This document shows, piece by piece, positions 1 to 6,229 of a stretch of 7,852 nt of DNA. A program made the translations under genes and the position numbers. Under the pieces are notes generated by a model, which saw only the letters and a list, made by a program, of their open reading frames with translations, made no database searches and was not told where the DNA came from. The stretch spans positions 1 to 7,852 of the forward strand of contig JAUVRV010000110.1 in NCBI GenBank assembly GCA_030597435.1, read 5' to 3'. Position 1 is the first letter of the stretch, and the number at the start of each line of letters is the position of its first letter. Source of the DNA: Gemmatimonadales bacterium. Lineage in GTDB: Bacteria; Gemmatimonadota; Gemmatimonadetes; Gemmatimonadales; GWC2-71-9.

Positions 1-81
1 ATACCAAACGAAAGCTCTTGCCCGATCGCGCTGAGGGCGTTGCGACATGAACGATGTCAGAAGGGAGACTATGGTTTTCAT
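1..81 (-). CDS. Possible start of a further minus-strand gene (N-terminal 27 codons only)
   Basis: An ATG read from 81 downwards opens a frame that stays open to the left edge of the window. It begins MKTIVSLLTSFM and continues with an Arg/Gln-rich stretch (QRPQRDRARAF) before the edge. It lies 36 bp downstream of the msrA stop on the same strand, so it could be the next gene of the same transcript. There is no good Shine-Dalgarno sequence before the ATG, which weakens the call. A short amphipathic start followed by a basic segment is what membrane proteins such as TrkA-type potassium channels often show, but 27 residues cannot decide the family. It may equally be a chance open frame. Confidence 0.3.
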   Translation of the reverse strand, partial: MKTIVSLLTSFMSQRPQRDRARAFVWY

Positions 82-117
82 GCGTCTGGTCGTGGGGGAA
101 TCGGGATCAGGGGCACG

Positions 118-663
118 CTACTGCTTCAACCTGTCCAGGTATTGCCGCCGCAGCTTGGCCACTTTGGGAGCGATCACTGCCTGGCAGTAGGACTGAGTGG
201 AATTGCGTTCATAGTACTCCTGGTGATCCGCCTCCGCCGGATAGAACGTGTCGAGTGGAACGAGTTCGGTCACTACCGGATCTTCCCACAGCCCTGACGC
301 GGTCAACTCCTCGACCACCTGCTTCGCCGCAGCCTCCTGTGCTTCGGAGTGGTAGAAGATCGCCGAGCGGTACTGTGTGCCCACGTCGGCACCCTGCCGG
401 TTGAGAGTGGTTGGGTCGTGCATGGTGAAGAAGACCTGGAGCAAGTCCTGATACGAGACTACCGCCGGATCGAACTCGAGCTGCACGACCTCGGCATGGC
501 CGGTGGTGCCACTACAAACCAGCTCATAGGACGGATTTGGCAGGTTCCCGCCGGCGTAGCCCGAGGCCACGCTCTCGACGCCCCTCAATTGGGTGAACAC
601 CGCCTCGAGGCACCAGAAACACCCACCGGCGAGGGTTGCCAATTCAGTCTGGTTTGAAGGCAT
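118..663 (-). CDS. msrA: Peptide-methionine (S)-S-oxide reductase MsrA
   Basis: MsrA reduces the S epimer of methionine sulfoxide, in proteins and free, back to methionine using thioredoxin, and so repairs oxidative damage. The 181-aa product has the family signature GCFWC at residues 14-18, with the nucleophilic cysteine at 15. It also has the VCSGTTGHAE block (49-58), GTQYRSAIFY (95-104) and YPAEADHQEYY (141-151). The C-terminal NSTQSYCQAVI has C160 placed as the resolving cysteine. Length and motif order are normal for a single-domain MsrA; no MsrB domain is fused or adjacent. There is no signal peptide, so it should be cytoplasmic. The ATG is preceded by GGAG about eight bases upstream. 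It lies 52 bp downstream of the small membrane-protein gene in the same direction, with no clear terminator between, so co-transcription is plausible. Confidence 0.96.
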   Translation of the reverse strand: MPSNQTELATLAGGCFWCLEAVFTQLRGVESVASGYAGGNLPNPSYELVCSGTTGHAEVVQLEFDPAVVSYQDLLQVFFTMHDPTTLNRQGADVGTQYRSAIFYHSEAQEAAAKQVVEELTASGLWEDPVVTELVPLDTFYPAEADHQEYYERNSTQSYCQAVIAPKVAKLRRQYLDRLKQ

Positions 664-703
664 CTACTACTCCGCTCCGTTGGCTTGGTATTGGCCGTAC
701 CTG

Positions 704-739
704 GGTCCGGGCCGGCTAGCCGGGAAGCCCGCCCGGGCC
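704..739. repeat. GC-rich nested inverted repeat over the 3' end of the membrane-protein gene
   Basis: A perfect 12-bp palindrome, CCGGCTAGCCGG (712-723), contains the stop codon of the minus-strand membrane-protein gene. It is flanked by outer arms GGTCCGGGC (704-712) and GCCCGGGCC (731-739), complementary at eight of nine positions. The outer arms and the palindrome share base 712, so the two structures partly compete. A stable RNA structure at the end of this gene is likely. No U-tract follows on the minus strand, so it is not a standard intrinsic terminator; it might affect RNA stability or coupling to msrA. GC-rich DNA also gives such structures by chance. Confidence 0.35.
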
Positions 740-1186
740 GCTGAGGTGCTTCTCAACCAGGTCGATTGGCGCGAAGAGAATCCCCGTTAGATGGGTCGGC
801 CGTCGCAGTAGGGCCGTCGGGATCGACAGGACCTCGCAGCTGCTGTCGGCTCGAATGGTCTGCAGCAGCAACGAGACCCCGATGTACGTCAACACGCCCA
901 CTTGACCGAGTGGACCACCAATAGTGAATAGCAGGATGACCGGTGCTACTGCGATGGCGGCACCGAGCCAGCGGTTCAGCTCGGTGGCATAAGAGCTGAC
1001 GATGAAGTGCAGGACCGCGTAGAAGATCGTAATCGCTGCACACACCGCCAGAATCCGAAGATTGAACGCCGCGTCCTCGAAGCGCATGACGATGAACGAC
1101 ATCCAACCGAGCAATAGCGCCAACATCAGTCGCAATGTTCGCCCAATGATCCCCGCCTCGTAGCGACCTGGTTGGCCTGCAGCCAT
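716..1186 (-). CDS. Small four-helix integral membrane protein, function unknown
   Basis: I do not recognise a named family for this 156-aa protein. Four hydrophobic segments are visible at about residues 17-34, 42-65, 74-92 and 94-112. After them comes a roughly 45-residue polar tail with a CEVLSIP segment (117-123), a basic LLRRPTHL patch (126-133), an LFAPIDLVEK stretch (137-146) and a Gly/Pro-rich end. The tail looks more like a conserved soluble motif than random sequence. The frame is open further upstream, to about 1471, but that extension lies inside the oxidoreductase gene and has no membrane-protein character. The ATG at 1186 is preceded by AGGGAGA at a good distance, which fixes the start. 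It sits 77 bp after the oxidoreductase and 52 bp before msrA on the same strand. Role and partners are unknown. Confidence 0.8.
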   Translation of the reverse strand: MAAGQPGRYEAGIIGRTLRLMLALLLGWMSFIVMRFEDAAFNLRILAVCAAITIFYAVLHFIVSSYATELNRWLGAAIAVAPVILLFTIGGPLGQVGVLTYIGVSLLLQTIRADSSCEVLSIPTALLRRPTHLTGILFAPIDLVEKHLSGPGGLPG

Positions 1187-1263
1187 AACTGTCTCCCTGA
1201 TGACGATTCCGGCACGATGCGTTGCTGCCAAAACCGGGCGTTGGTGCAACTGTCCCGGCAGTT

Positions 1264-2598
1264 CTACCAGCTCCAGCCCTCCCGGTACTCCGGTCTGATG
1301 AATTCCTCGGGGATCGCGGTGTTGGTGACCTGTCCCGTGCTCTGGTCGATCTCCAACGTCTTCGCACTTCGTACGGCCAGGTTGCCCAGTAACACCATCT
1401 CTGTTAATGGACCTGCATGCGTTGCGAAATCCGAACCCGCTCTGCCACCGCTCTTGCAGGCCGCAATCCACTCGGCGTAGACACCGTCGGTCCGGGCATA
1501 CGTTTCATCCGGCGGGTTGGCCATGAGTTCCGCGTGACGCGACTCGTTCACGAGACGTGGGTTGTCACCGTAGATCCCGGCCACCAAGGTACCCTCGTCG
1601 CCGACCCATAGCTGTCCGCTGTCGCCCGGTGGCCAGCGTTGGCCGTCGGCGAGATCCGTCGGTCGCGGCGGAGTGAGGCTCCCGTCGCGCCACACCACTT
1701 TGATCGCCGAGCGGGTGCCCCGCGCCGGGAAGTGATAGACGATGCGCGATACCGCCGGTGCGGTTTCCTTGAATAGCGCCGTGGATTCGGGCTCGATTCG
1801 GGTGGGGTATCCGAGATCGAGCGCCCAGAAGGCGGCGTCCATCGAGTGGCAAGCGATGTCACCGAGCGCACCAGTCCCATAATCCCACCAGCCGCGCCAG
1901 TTGAATGGCGCATAAGCTGGATGGTAGGGTCGTTCCGGTGCGGGCCCGAGCCAGAGGTTCCAATCCAAGTGCTGCGGCACGTGGTAGGTCTCCAGCGGTC
2001 TCTCGATCGCCTGCGGCCAGATCGGACGGTTGGTCCAGTACTGGACTTCCCGGACCGTCCCGATCCATCCTGCCTCGACCCACTCCCGGATCTGCCGCGT
2101 ACCTTCCCACGAGTGTCCTTGATTCCCCATCTGCGTGGACAGGCCCGAGTCCTGGGCCGCACTCGCAAGTTGTCTCGTTTCCCAGATGGTGCGCGTCAAG
2201 GGCTTCTGGCAGTACACGTGCTTGCCCATGCTGAGGGCCATCATGGCCGCCACGGTGTGCGTGTGATCGGGCGTCGAGACGGTTACCGCGTCTATGTTGT
2301 CACCGTCCCGCTCCAGCATGATGCGAAAGTCCCGGTAACGTTTCGCCTGCGGAAACGCATTGAAAGAGCGAGCTGCCCGTGTGTCATCCACATCGCACAG
2401 GGCGTAAATGTTCTCGTCGCTCATCCCCCGCACGTCGCTTGCTCCCATGCCACCGACACCGATACAGGCGACGTTGAGGGTATCGCTCGGTGCTTGATGA
2501 CCGGGGCCACCGAGTACATGCCTCGGCACGATGTGGAAGGCGGCGCCCGCCATAGCCATCTGACCTACAAAAGCCCGTCGTGGGATGCCGTTGGACAT
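1264..2598 (-). CDS. Tat-exported Gfo/Idh/MocA-family oxidoreductase
   Basis: The product (444 aa) is an NAD(P)-dependent dehydrogenase-like protein of the Gfo/Idh/MocA family, whose members act mostly on sugars, inositols and related polyols. Residues 7-30 form a twin-arginine signal: RRAFVG, a short hydrophobic stretch, then HIVPRHVLGG. The Rossmann glycine motif GVGGMG is at 47-52, an acidic CDVDD follows beta-2 (68-72), and TPDHTH is at 109-114. The lysine motif reads CQKP (130-133) in place of the classical EKP, with K132 kept; QKP is usual in this exported subgroup. The C-terminal substrate domain has GWWDYGTGALGDIACHSMD (236-254), with D247 and H251 in the expected places. AAGGAG seven bases before the ATG fixes the start. 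It is divergent from the exported propeller gene and may head a minus-strand operon. The substrate cannot be told from the sequence. Confidence 0.93.
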   Translation of the reverse strand: MSNGIPRRAFVGQMAMAGAAFHIVPRHVLGGPGHQAPSDTLNVACIGVGGMGASDVRGMSDENIYALCDVDDTRAARSFNAFPQAKRYRDFRIMLERDGDNIDAVTVSTPDHTHTVAAMMALSMGKHVYCQKPLTRTIWETRQLASAAQDSGLSTQMGNQGHSWEGTRQIREWVEAGWIGTVREVQYWTNRPIWPQAIERPLETYHVPQHLDWNLWLGPAPERPYHPAYAPFNWRGWWDYGTGALGDIACHSMDAAFWALDLGYPTRIEPESTALFKETAPAVSRIVYHFPARGTRSAIKVVWRDGSLTPPRPTDLADGQRWPPGDSGQLWVGDEGTLVAGIYGDNPRLVNESRHAELMANPPDETYARTDGVYAEWIAACKSGGRAGSDFATHAGPLTEMVLLGNLAVRSAKTLEIDQSTGQVTNTAIPEEFIRPEYREGWSW

Positions 2599-2680
2599 GA
2601 TGAAGCTCCTTGGTGATTAGTAGGTCGATCCGGTCAATAGTATGGATGTATGGAGCGCTATTTGCCAGGTATGGGTCGAT

Positions 2681-2700
2681 GGCTCGCTTCGGCTTGCTTC
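2681..2700. repeat. 10-bp direct tandem duplication
   Basis: GGCTCGCTTC (2681-2690) is followed directly by GGCTTGCTTC (2691-2700), two 10-bp units differing at one base. The period is close to one helical turn and the pair lies near the middle of the divergent intergenic region. This is compatible with a pair of protein-binding half-sites on one face of the DNA, or with a simple duplication. Function is not shown. Confidence 0.45.
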
Positions 2701-2735
2701 CCACCCAATCATGCGTGTGTACCTTCTACGGGATG

Positions 2736-2770
2736 CCGAGCCCCGACCCTCAGCAAATGGGGCCACTCGG
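2736..2770. repeat. Imperfect inverted repeat in the divergent promoter region
   Basis: CCGAGCCCC (2736-2744) can pair with GGGG (2759-2762) and CTCGG (2766-2770). That gives nine base pairs around a 14-base loop, with a three-base bulge on the right arm. It lies 80-115 bp upstream of the propeller start codon. It could be an operator or a 5' leader hairpin. No T-run follows on either strand, so it is not an intrinsic terminator. Confidence 0.35.
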
Positions 2771-2834
2771 ACGTAAGTAGAACTAGATGCAGCTCACCCT
2801 CTGAATCACTATGTCGAATATCGAATCACCTACT

Positions 2835-2842
2835 AGGAGAGG
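2835..2842 (+). promoter_or_regulatory. Ribosome binding site that sets the propeller gene start
   Basis: AGGAGAGG lies seven bases before the ATG at 2850. An earlier in-frame ATG at 2811 would add 13 polar residues in front of the signal peptide and has no comparable site, so 2850 is preferred. Confidence 0.8.
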
Positions 2843-2849
2843 CACGAAC

Positions 2850-5800
2850 ATGGCTCGATGGAACGTCATTTTCGTCATCGCGGCGTTGACCCTCGGTGCA
2901 ACCGGGTTGGACGCTCAACTAACACATCCCCTCGACTCGACGACGATGAAGGCCTTTAAATGGCGGTCAGTCGGTCCGGCTAACATGGGCGGCCGCGTGA
3001 CCGACGTCGCAGGGCTGCCCAGTCCGTCGAAAACCTTCTACGTGGCGGCCGCCAGCGGTGGCGTCTGGAAGACCACCAACAACGGTACGACGTTCCAGCC
3101 GCTCTGGACAAATGAACGTGTCGTTGCCATGGGAGACCTCGCAATCGCTCCCTCCGACCCCGATCAAATCTGGGCCGGTACCGGCGAGGAGGATTCCCGC
3201 AACTCGATTTCACCGGGAGGCGGGATTTTCAAGTCGACAGACGGCGGCATGACGTGGGAGCTGAAGGGGCTGGTTGAGACTCAGGTCATCGGCCGCATCG
3301 TGGTGCACCCGGCGAATTCCGACATCGTCTACGTTGCTGCCCTGGGGCACATTTGGGGTTCCAATCCCGAGCGCGGCCTCTATCGCACCAAAGACGGTGG
3401 TGACACTTGGGAATTGGTGAAGTTCATCAGCGACAAAGCGGGATTCGTTGATGTCGCCATGCACCCGGACGACCCCAACGTGCTCTTCGCCGCCAGCTGG
3501 GAACGCGTGCGAGGTCCGTATTTCTTGAACAGTGGTGGTCCGGGAAGCGCGCTGTGGAAGTCGACCGACGGTGGTGACTCGTGGACCGAGGTAGTAGGTG
3601 ATGGTTTCCCCACTACCATGAAGGGGCGCATTGGGATCGGCATTAGTCGCAGCTATCCGAAGATCATGTACACCATGGTTGAGGCCGAGAAGGAAGAGGA
3701 TGGTTCGGGTGGCAATGGTCTCTACCGCTCGGCCGACGGTGGCGAGACCTGGGAAAAGGTGAACGACGCCAACTCCAGACCGTTCTATTACTCGGAGGTC
3801 ACCGTCGATCCGCTCGATCCCGACCGGGTCTACTTCTCGTCCACACCGCTGCAGTTTTCCAGCGATGGAGGGAAGACGGCGGGTTCGACGGCGGTAGGGG
3901 TCCACACCGATGATCACGCGTTGTGGATCGATCCCAACGATCCCGAGCGCCTCATCAACGGCAATGATGGTGGAGTTGCCATCTCGTTCGACCGGGGCGG
4001 AAACTGGCACTATCTCAACTACTTCGCGATCGGTCAGTTCTACGATGTGAGCTACAACATGGAGGTGCCGTACCGCGTGTGCGGCGGACTCCAGGACAAC
4101 TACACCTGGTGTGGTCCCAGCCGACTCTCGAACGGCCGGATCGGCAAGTATCACTGGTTCACCATCAGCGGCGGTGACGGTTTCGTCTCGGTGCAGGACC
4201 CCGAAGATCCCAGCATCGTCTGGTCCGAGTCGCAGGGTGGCAACATGCGCCGCAACAACCTGGCGACGGGCGAGAGTAGTTCGCTCGAGAAGCCGGACTG
4301 GCGCAGCCTGTGGTTGCCGTACCAGGATACGATCGTAACGCTCATGAGTGAGGGCGTGGCCGAGAACGATCCGCGCATCCAGTCGTTGCGGGAACGCGCG
4401 TCGGCCGACTCGGCGGCTCACGACATGCGTTGGAACTGGAACACTCCGTTCTTCCAGTCAGTCCATGATCGCAGCCACTTTTACGCCGCCGGCAACATGG
4501 TGGTGAAGAGCACAAACTGGGGTGACGGACTCAAACCCATCTCGCCGGATCTCAGCTACAACGATCGCGAGAAGGTGAAGATCAGCACCGAGACAACCGG
4601 TGGCATCACGCCTGACGTTACAGGGGCCGAGACCTATGCGACCATCGTTTCCTTGGCCGAGTCGCCGCTGCGACAGGGGATGATCTTCGCCGGTACCGAC
4701 GACGGCAGGGTATGGCTCACAGGTGACGACGGTGGTGAGTGGACCGAACTAACCGACCGGTTCGACGGCGTCCCGCCCAACTCTTACGTCAGTCGCATCG
4801 AACCGTCGCACTTCGATACCGAACGGTTCTACGTGACGTTCGACAATCATAGGACCAACGACTTCACTCCTTACGTCTACGTGACTGAGAACGGTGGCAG
4901 GAATTTCCGTTCCATCGCCTCGAACTTGCCAACCGGTTCGGTTGATTTCGTCCACGTGGTCCGCGAGGATCCCCGCAATGAGAATCTCTTGTTCGTGGGG
5001 ACGGACGTGGGAGCCTACGTTTCCACTGACCGTGGTTCCTCATGGCAGCGTTTCATGGAGGGGCTGCCGGCAGTTCCGGTACACGATCTCGAGATTCATC
5101 CGCGCGACGGCGAACTCATAGCAGGCACACACGGTCGCTCCATCTGGATTGTCGACATCGGTCCACTGCAGGATCTGACCGATCAGGTGATGGCAGACGG
5201 TGCTGCATTGTTCGAACCCAGGCCGGCATTCCAGTTCGGCACGCCTCCACGTGGTGGTGAGTTCTATGCGCAGTCGTATTTCTCGCGCCCGACACCTGGC
5301 TCGAACGCAGAGATCAGCTATTTCATCGGCGAGGAGCTGGCTGGAGAACTCCAAGCTGCGTTCGATGAGAGCCGGCCGGAGCCTCGTGGCGAGCGACAGC
5401 AGGCTCAGCAAGGAGTTCAACGACCGACCCAGGCTCGAGGTCCGTCTGGAGCCAGGCAGGGTACTCCGCGCGGCCCGCAAGTTGAGATCACGGTGACCAA
5501 CGCCGATGGTGAGGTCGTTGACACCATACAGGGTTCGGCGGAAGCGGGAATCCACACGGTTCGGTGGAACTACAGAGGTACCGCACCGGAAGCGGCCGAA
5601 CCTGGTCCCTACGAAAAGCAGGAAAAGGAACAGGTGGCCGAGCGCGCCAAGGTGGTAGCTGACTCACTGGTCGAGGCCGGCTGGGACGAGAGTACGGTAC
5701 GCCGTTTGACCGGTACCTATACGGGCGAAACCAGTGCGGCTGCGTTCATGCGTGGCTTTGGTGGAGGAGGCCAGGCCGGGGGTGACCCGGAAGAGTTCCA

Positions 5801-6062
5801 GGAACGACCCGGGGAACAAACGGGTGGTGGGGGCAGAGGCAGCTTCGGCCAGATGCGTGAGATAGCCGAGCTGATCGCTCCAGGTCAGGGCTTTAGGGCA
5901 CTGCGGTCGATGTTCCGACGCGGTGGCAGCCAAGCTCCGTTGATGGATCCGGGAACCTACACCGTCACTCTCAAGGCCGGAGACAGAACGTTCACGCAGA
6001 CGTTGGTAGTCGAGCGCGTGGGTACGTTTGCGGTGAGTCCGGCGGAGACGCAGAACTACTAG
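2850..6062 (+). CDS. Large secreted BNR/sortilin-type beta-propeller protein with C-terminal Ig-like domain
   Basis: The 1070-aa product belongs to the VPS10/sortilin-like, BNR-repeat 'glycosyl hydrolase' group, whose biochemical role is mostly undetermined. Residues 1-22 are a signal peptide ending LDA before Q23. Asp-box loops of the form S-x-D-G-G-x-T-W recur at about 128-136, 179-187, 237-245 and 293-301. Weaker copies lie near 74, 337, 379, 624, 679 and 725, consistent with one or two propellers up to about residue 775 (GRSIWIVD at 762-769). The VHTDDHALWIDP and WNWNTPFF segments are typical of this family. Beyond the propeller come a Q/R/P-rich linker (842-877), half of a FlgD-like Ig fold (878-911), a glycine-rich insertion (about 922-1030) and the closing strands, from DPGTYTVTLKAG (1033-1044) to VVERV (1053-1057). 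It is probably exported by Sec to the periplasm or beyond. Family membership does not prove hydrolase activity. It appears to be transcribed alone, with a terminator after it. Confidence 0.9.
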   Translation: MARWNVIFVIAALTLGATGLDAQLTHPLDSTTMKAFKWRSVGPANMGGRVTDVAGLPSPSKTFYVAAASGGVWKTTNNGTTFQPLWTNERVVAMGDLAIAPSDPDQIWAGTGEEDSRNSISPGGGIFKSTDGGMTWELKGLVETQVIGRIVVHPANSDIVYVAALGHIWGSNPERGLYRTKDGGDTWELVKFISDKAGFVDVAMHPDDPNVLFAASWERVRGPYFLNSGGPGSALWKSTDGGDSWTEVVGDGFPTTMKGRIGIGISRSYPKIMYTMVEAEKEEDGSGGNGLYRSADGGETWEKVNDANSRPFYYSEVTVDPLDPDRVYFSSTPLQFSSDGGKTAGSTAVGVHTDDHALWIDPNDPERLINGNDGGVAISFDRGGNWHYLNYFAIGQFYDVSYNMEVPYRVCGGLQDNYTWCGPSRLSNGRIGKYHWFTISGGDGFVSVQDPEDPSIVWSESQGGNMRRNNLATGESSSLEKPDWRSLWLPYQDTIVTLMSEGVAENDPRIQSLRERASADSAAHDMRWNWNTPFFQSVHDRSHFYAAGNMVVKSTNWGDGLKPISPDLSYNDREKVKISTETTGGITPDVTGAETYATIVSLAESPLRQGMIFAGTDDGRVWLTGDDGGEWTELTDRFDGVPPNSYVSRIEPSHFDTERFYVTFDNHRTNDFTPYVYVTENGGRNFRSIASNLPTGSVDFVHVVREDPRNENLLFVGTDVGAYVSTDRGSSWQRFMEGLPAVPVHDLEIHPRDGELIAGTHGRSIWIVDIGPLQDLTDQVMADGAALFEPRPAFQFGTPPRGGEFYAQSYFSRPTPGSNAEISYFIGEELAGELQAAFDESRPEPRGERQQAQQGVQRPTQARGPSGARQGTPRGPQVEITVTNADGEVVDTIQGSAEAGIHTVRWNYRGTAPEAAEPGPYEKQEKEQVAERAKVVADSLVEAGWDESTVRRLTGTYTGETSAAAFMRGFGGGGQAGGDPEEFQERPGEQTGGGGRGSFGQMREIAELIAPGQGFRALRSMFRRGGSQAPLMDPGTYTVTLKAGDRTFTQTLVVERVGTFAVSPAETQNY

Positions 6063-6075
6063 CTAGCTCCGAACT

Positions 6076-6108
6076 CTCTTCCTGCTCCCGTGCGTGGGGG
6101 CAGGAGAG
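6076..6108 (+). repeat. Hairpin just after the propeller gene stop
   Basis: CTCT-T-CCTGCTCCC (6076-6089) pairs with GGGGGCAGGAGAG (6096-6108) around the six-base loop GTGCGT. That makes 13 pairs including one G-U, with T6080 bulged. It starts 14 bases after the stop codon and its right arm is built from the first two units of the 9-bp tandem repeat. No T-tract follows, so it is probably a 3'-end stability structure or part of a compound termination region, not a terminator by itself. Confidence 0.5.
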
Positions 6109-6130
6109 GCAGTGGGGGCAGTAGGGGCAG
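6095..6130 (+). repeat. 9-bp G-rich tandem repeat, four units
   Basis: Four units end in GGCAG at exact 9-bp steps: TGGGGGCAG (6095-6103), GAGAGGCAG (6104-6112), TGGGGGCAG (6113-6121) and TAGGGGCAG (6122-6130). Units 1 and 3 are identical. The array lies between the stop codon and the terminator, outside the coding sequence. Copy number could vary by slippage. There are only three G-runs of four or more, so a standard four-tract G-quadruplex is not formed. Confidence 0.65.
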
Positions 6131-6136
6131 AAGCGG

Positions 6137-6174
6137 AGCCCCGCGGTTCATTACTCGAACTGCGGGGCTTTCTT
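6137..6174 (+). terminator. Strong intrinsic terminator after the propeller gene
   Basis: AGCCCCGCGGTTC (6137-6149) and GAACTGCGGGGCT (6157-6169) form a 13-bp stem with one G-U pair and a seven-base loop. TTCTT follows at once (6170-6174). The stem is GC-rich at its base and the T-tract is on the plus-strand side only, so it ends plus-strand transcription from the propeller gene. It lies 55 bp before the preferred kinase start, so the kinase should have its own promoter in a very short gap or depend on read-through. Confidence 0.88.
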
Positions 6175-6220
6175 GAGCGTAGATTACTTGCCAGGGTCTC
6201 GAGTGAGTGGTACCCGAACC

Positions 6221-6226
6221 GGAGGA
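6221..6226 (+). promoter_or_regulatory. Ribosome binding site for the kinase GTG start
   Basis: GGAGGA lies just before GTG at 6230. The gap of three to four bases is shorter than usual, but the core is a full match to the anti-Shine-Dalgarno sequence. The rival start, GTG at 6203, has only AGGG (6193-6196) six bases upstream. Confidence 0.5.
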
Positions 6227-6229
6227 ACT

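Larger units (their letters stand above)
2599..2849. promoter_or_regulatory. Divergent intergenic region between the oxidoreductase and propeller genes
   Basis: These 251 bp separate the start codons of two divergent genes and must hold the upstream control signals of at least the right-hand gene and probably both. No sigma-70 pair of good quality stands out on either strand. A weak TTGACC lies on the minus strand near 2633-2638, without a well-spaced -10 box. Visible structure includes the repeated TATGGA (2641-2646 and 2649-2654), a 10-bp tandem duplication (2681-2700), an imperfect inverted repeat (2736-2770) and TCGAAT in two copies (2814-2819 and 2821-2826). I see no convincing gene in it. 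The assignment as a control region comes from the gene arrangement. Confidence 0.5.

Noticed and set aside
130..133. Loss of the classical EKP catalytic motif in the oxidoreductase (residue numbers given)
   Set aside because: The motif is QKP with the lysine kept, which is common in the exported subgroup of the family, so it is not evidence of inactivity.
1187..1471. Upstream extension of the membrane-protein frame, adding 95 residues
   Set aside because: Most of it overlaps the 3' part of the oxidoreductase gene on the same strand in another frame, has no membrane-protein or domain character, and the ATG at 1186 has a good ribosome binding site.
1846..2616. A 256-codon plus-strand frame opposite the oxidoreductase gene
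   Set aside because: It is antisense to a strongly supported Gfo/Idh gene and its translation resembles no protein family. It is a composition shadow.
2811..2849. Earlier ATG start for the propeller gene
   Set aside because: It would place 13 polar and charged residues before the signal peptide, and AGGAGAGG is correctly spaced only for the ATG at 2850.
3210..4421. A 403-codon open frame on the minus strand opposite the propeller gene
   Set aside because: It lies wholly antisense to a gene with clear family motifs. Its translation is rich in Val, Arg and Ile with no recognisable domain, signal or ribosome binding site. GC-rich third positions commonly open such mirror frames.
6060..6068. 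GCTAGC at the stop codons of two genes (715-720 and 6062-6067) as a shared signal
   Set aside because: Two copies of a 6-bp palindrome around TAG can arise by chance and the two contexts otherwise differ.
6095..6130. G-quadruplex in the G-rich 3' region
   Set aside because: Only three G-runs of four or more are present; the second repeat unit has GAGAGG in place of a G-run, so a standard four-tract quadruplex is not supported.
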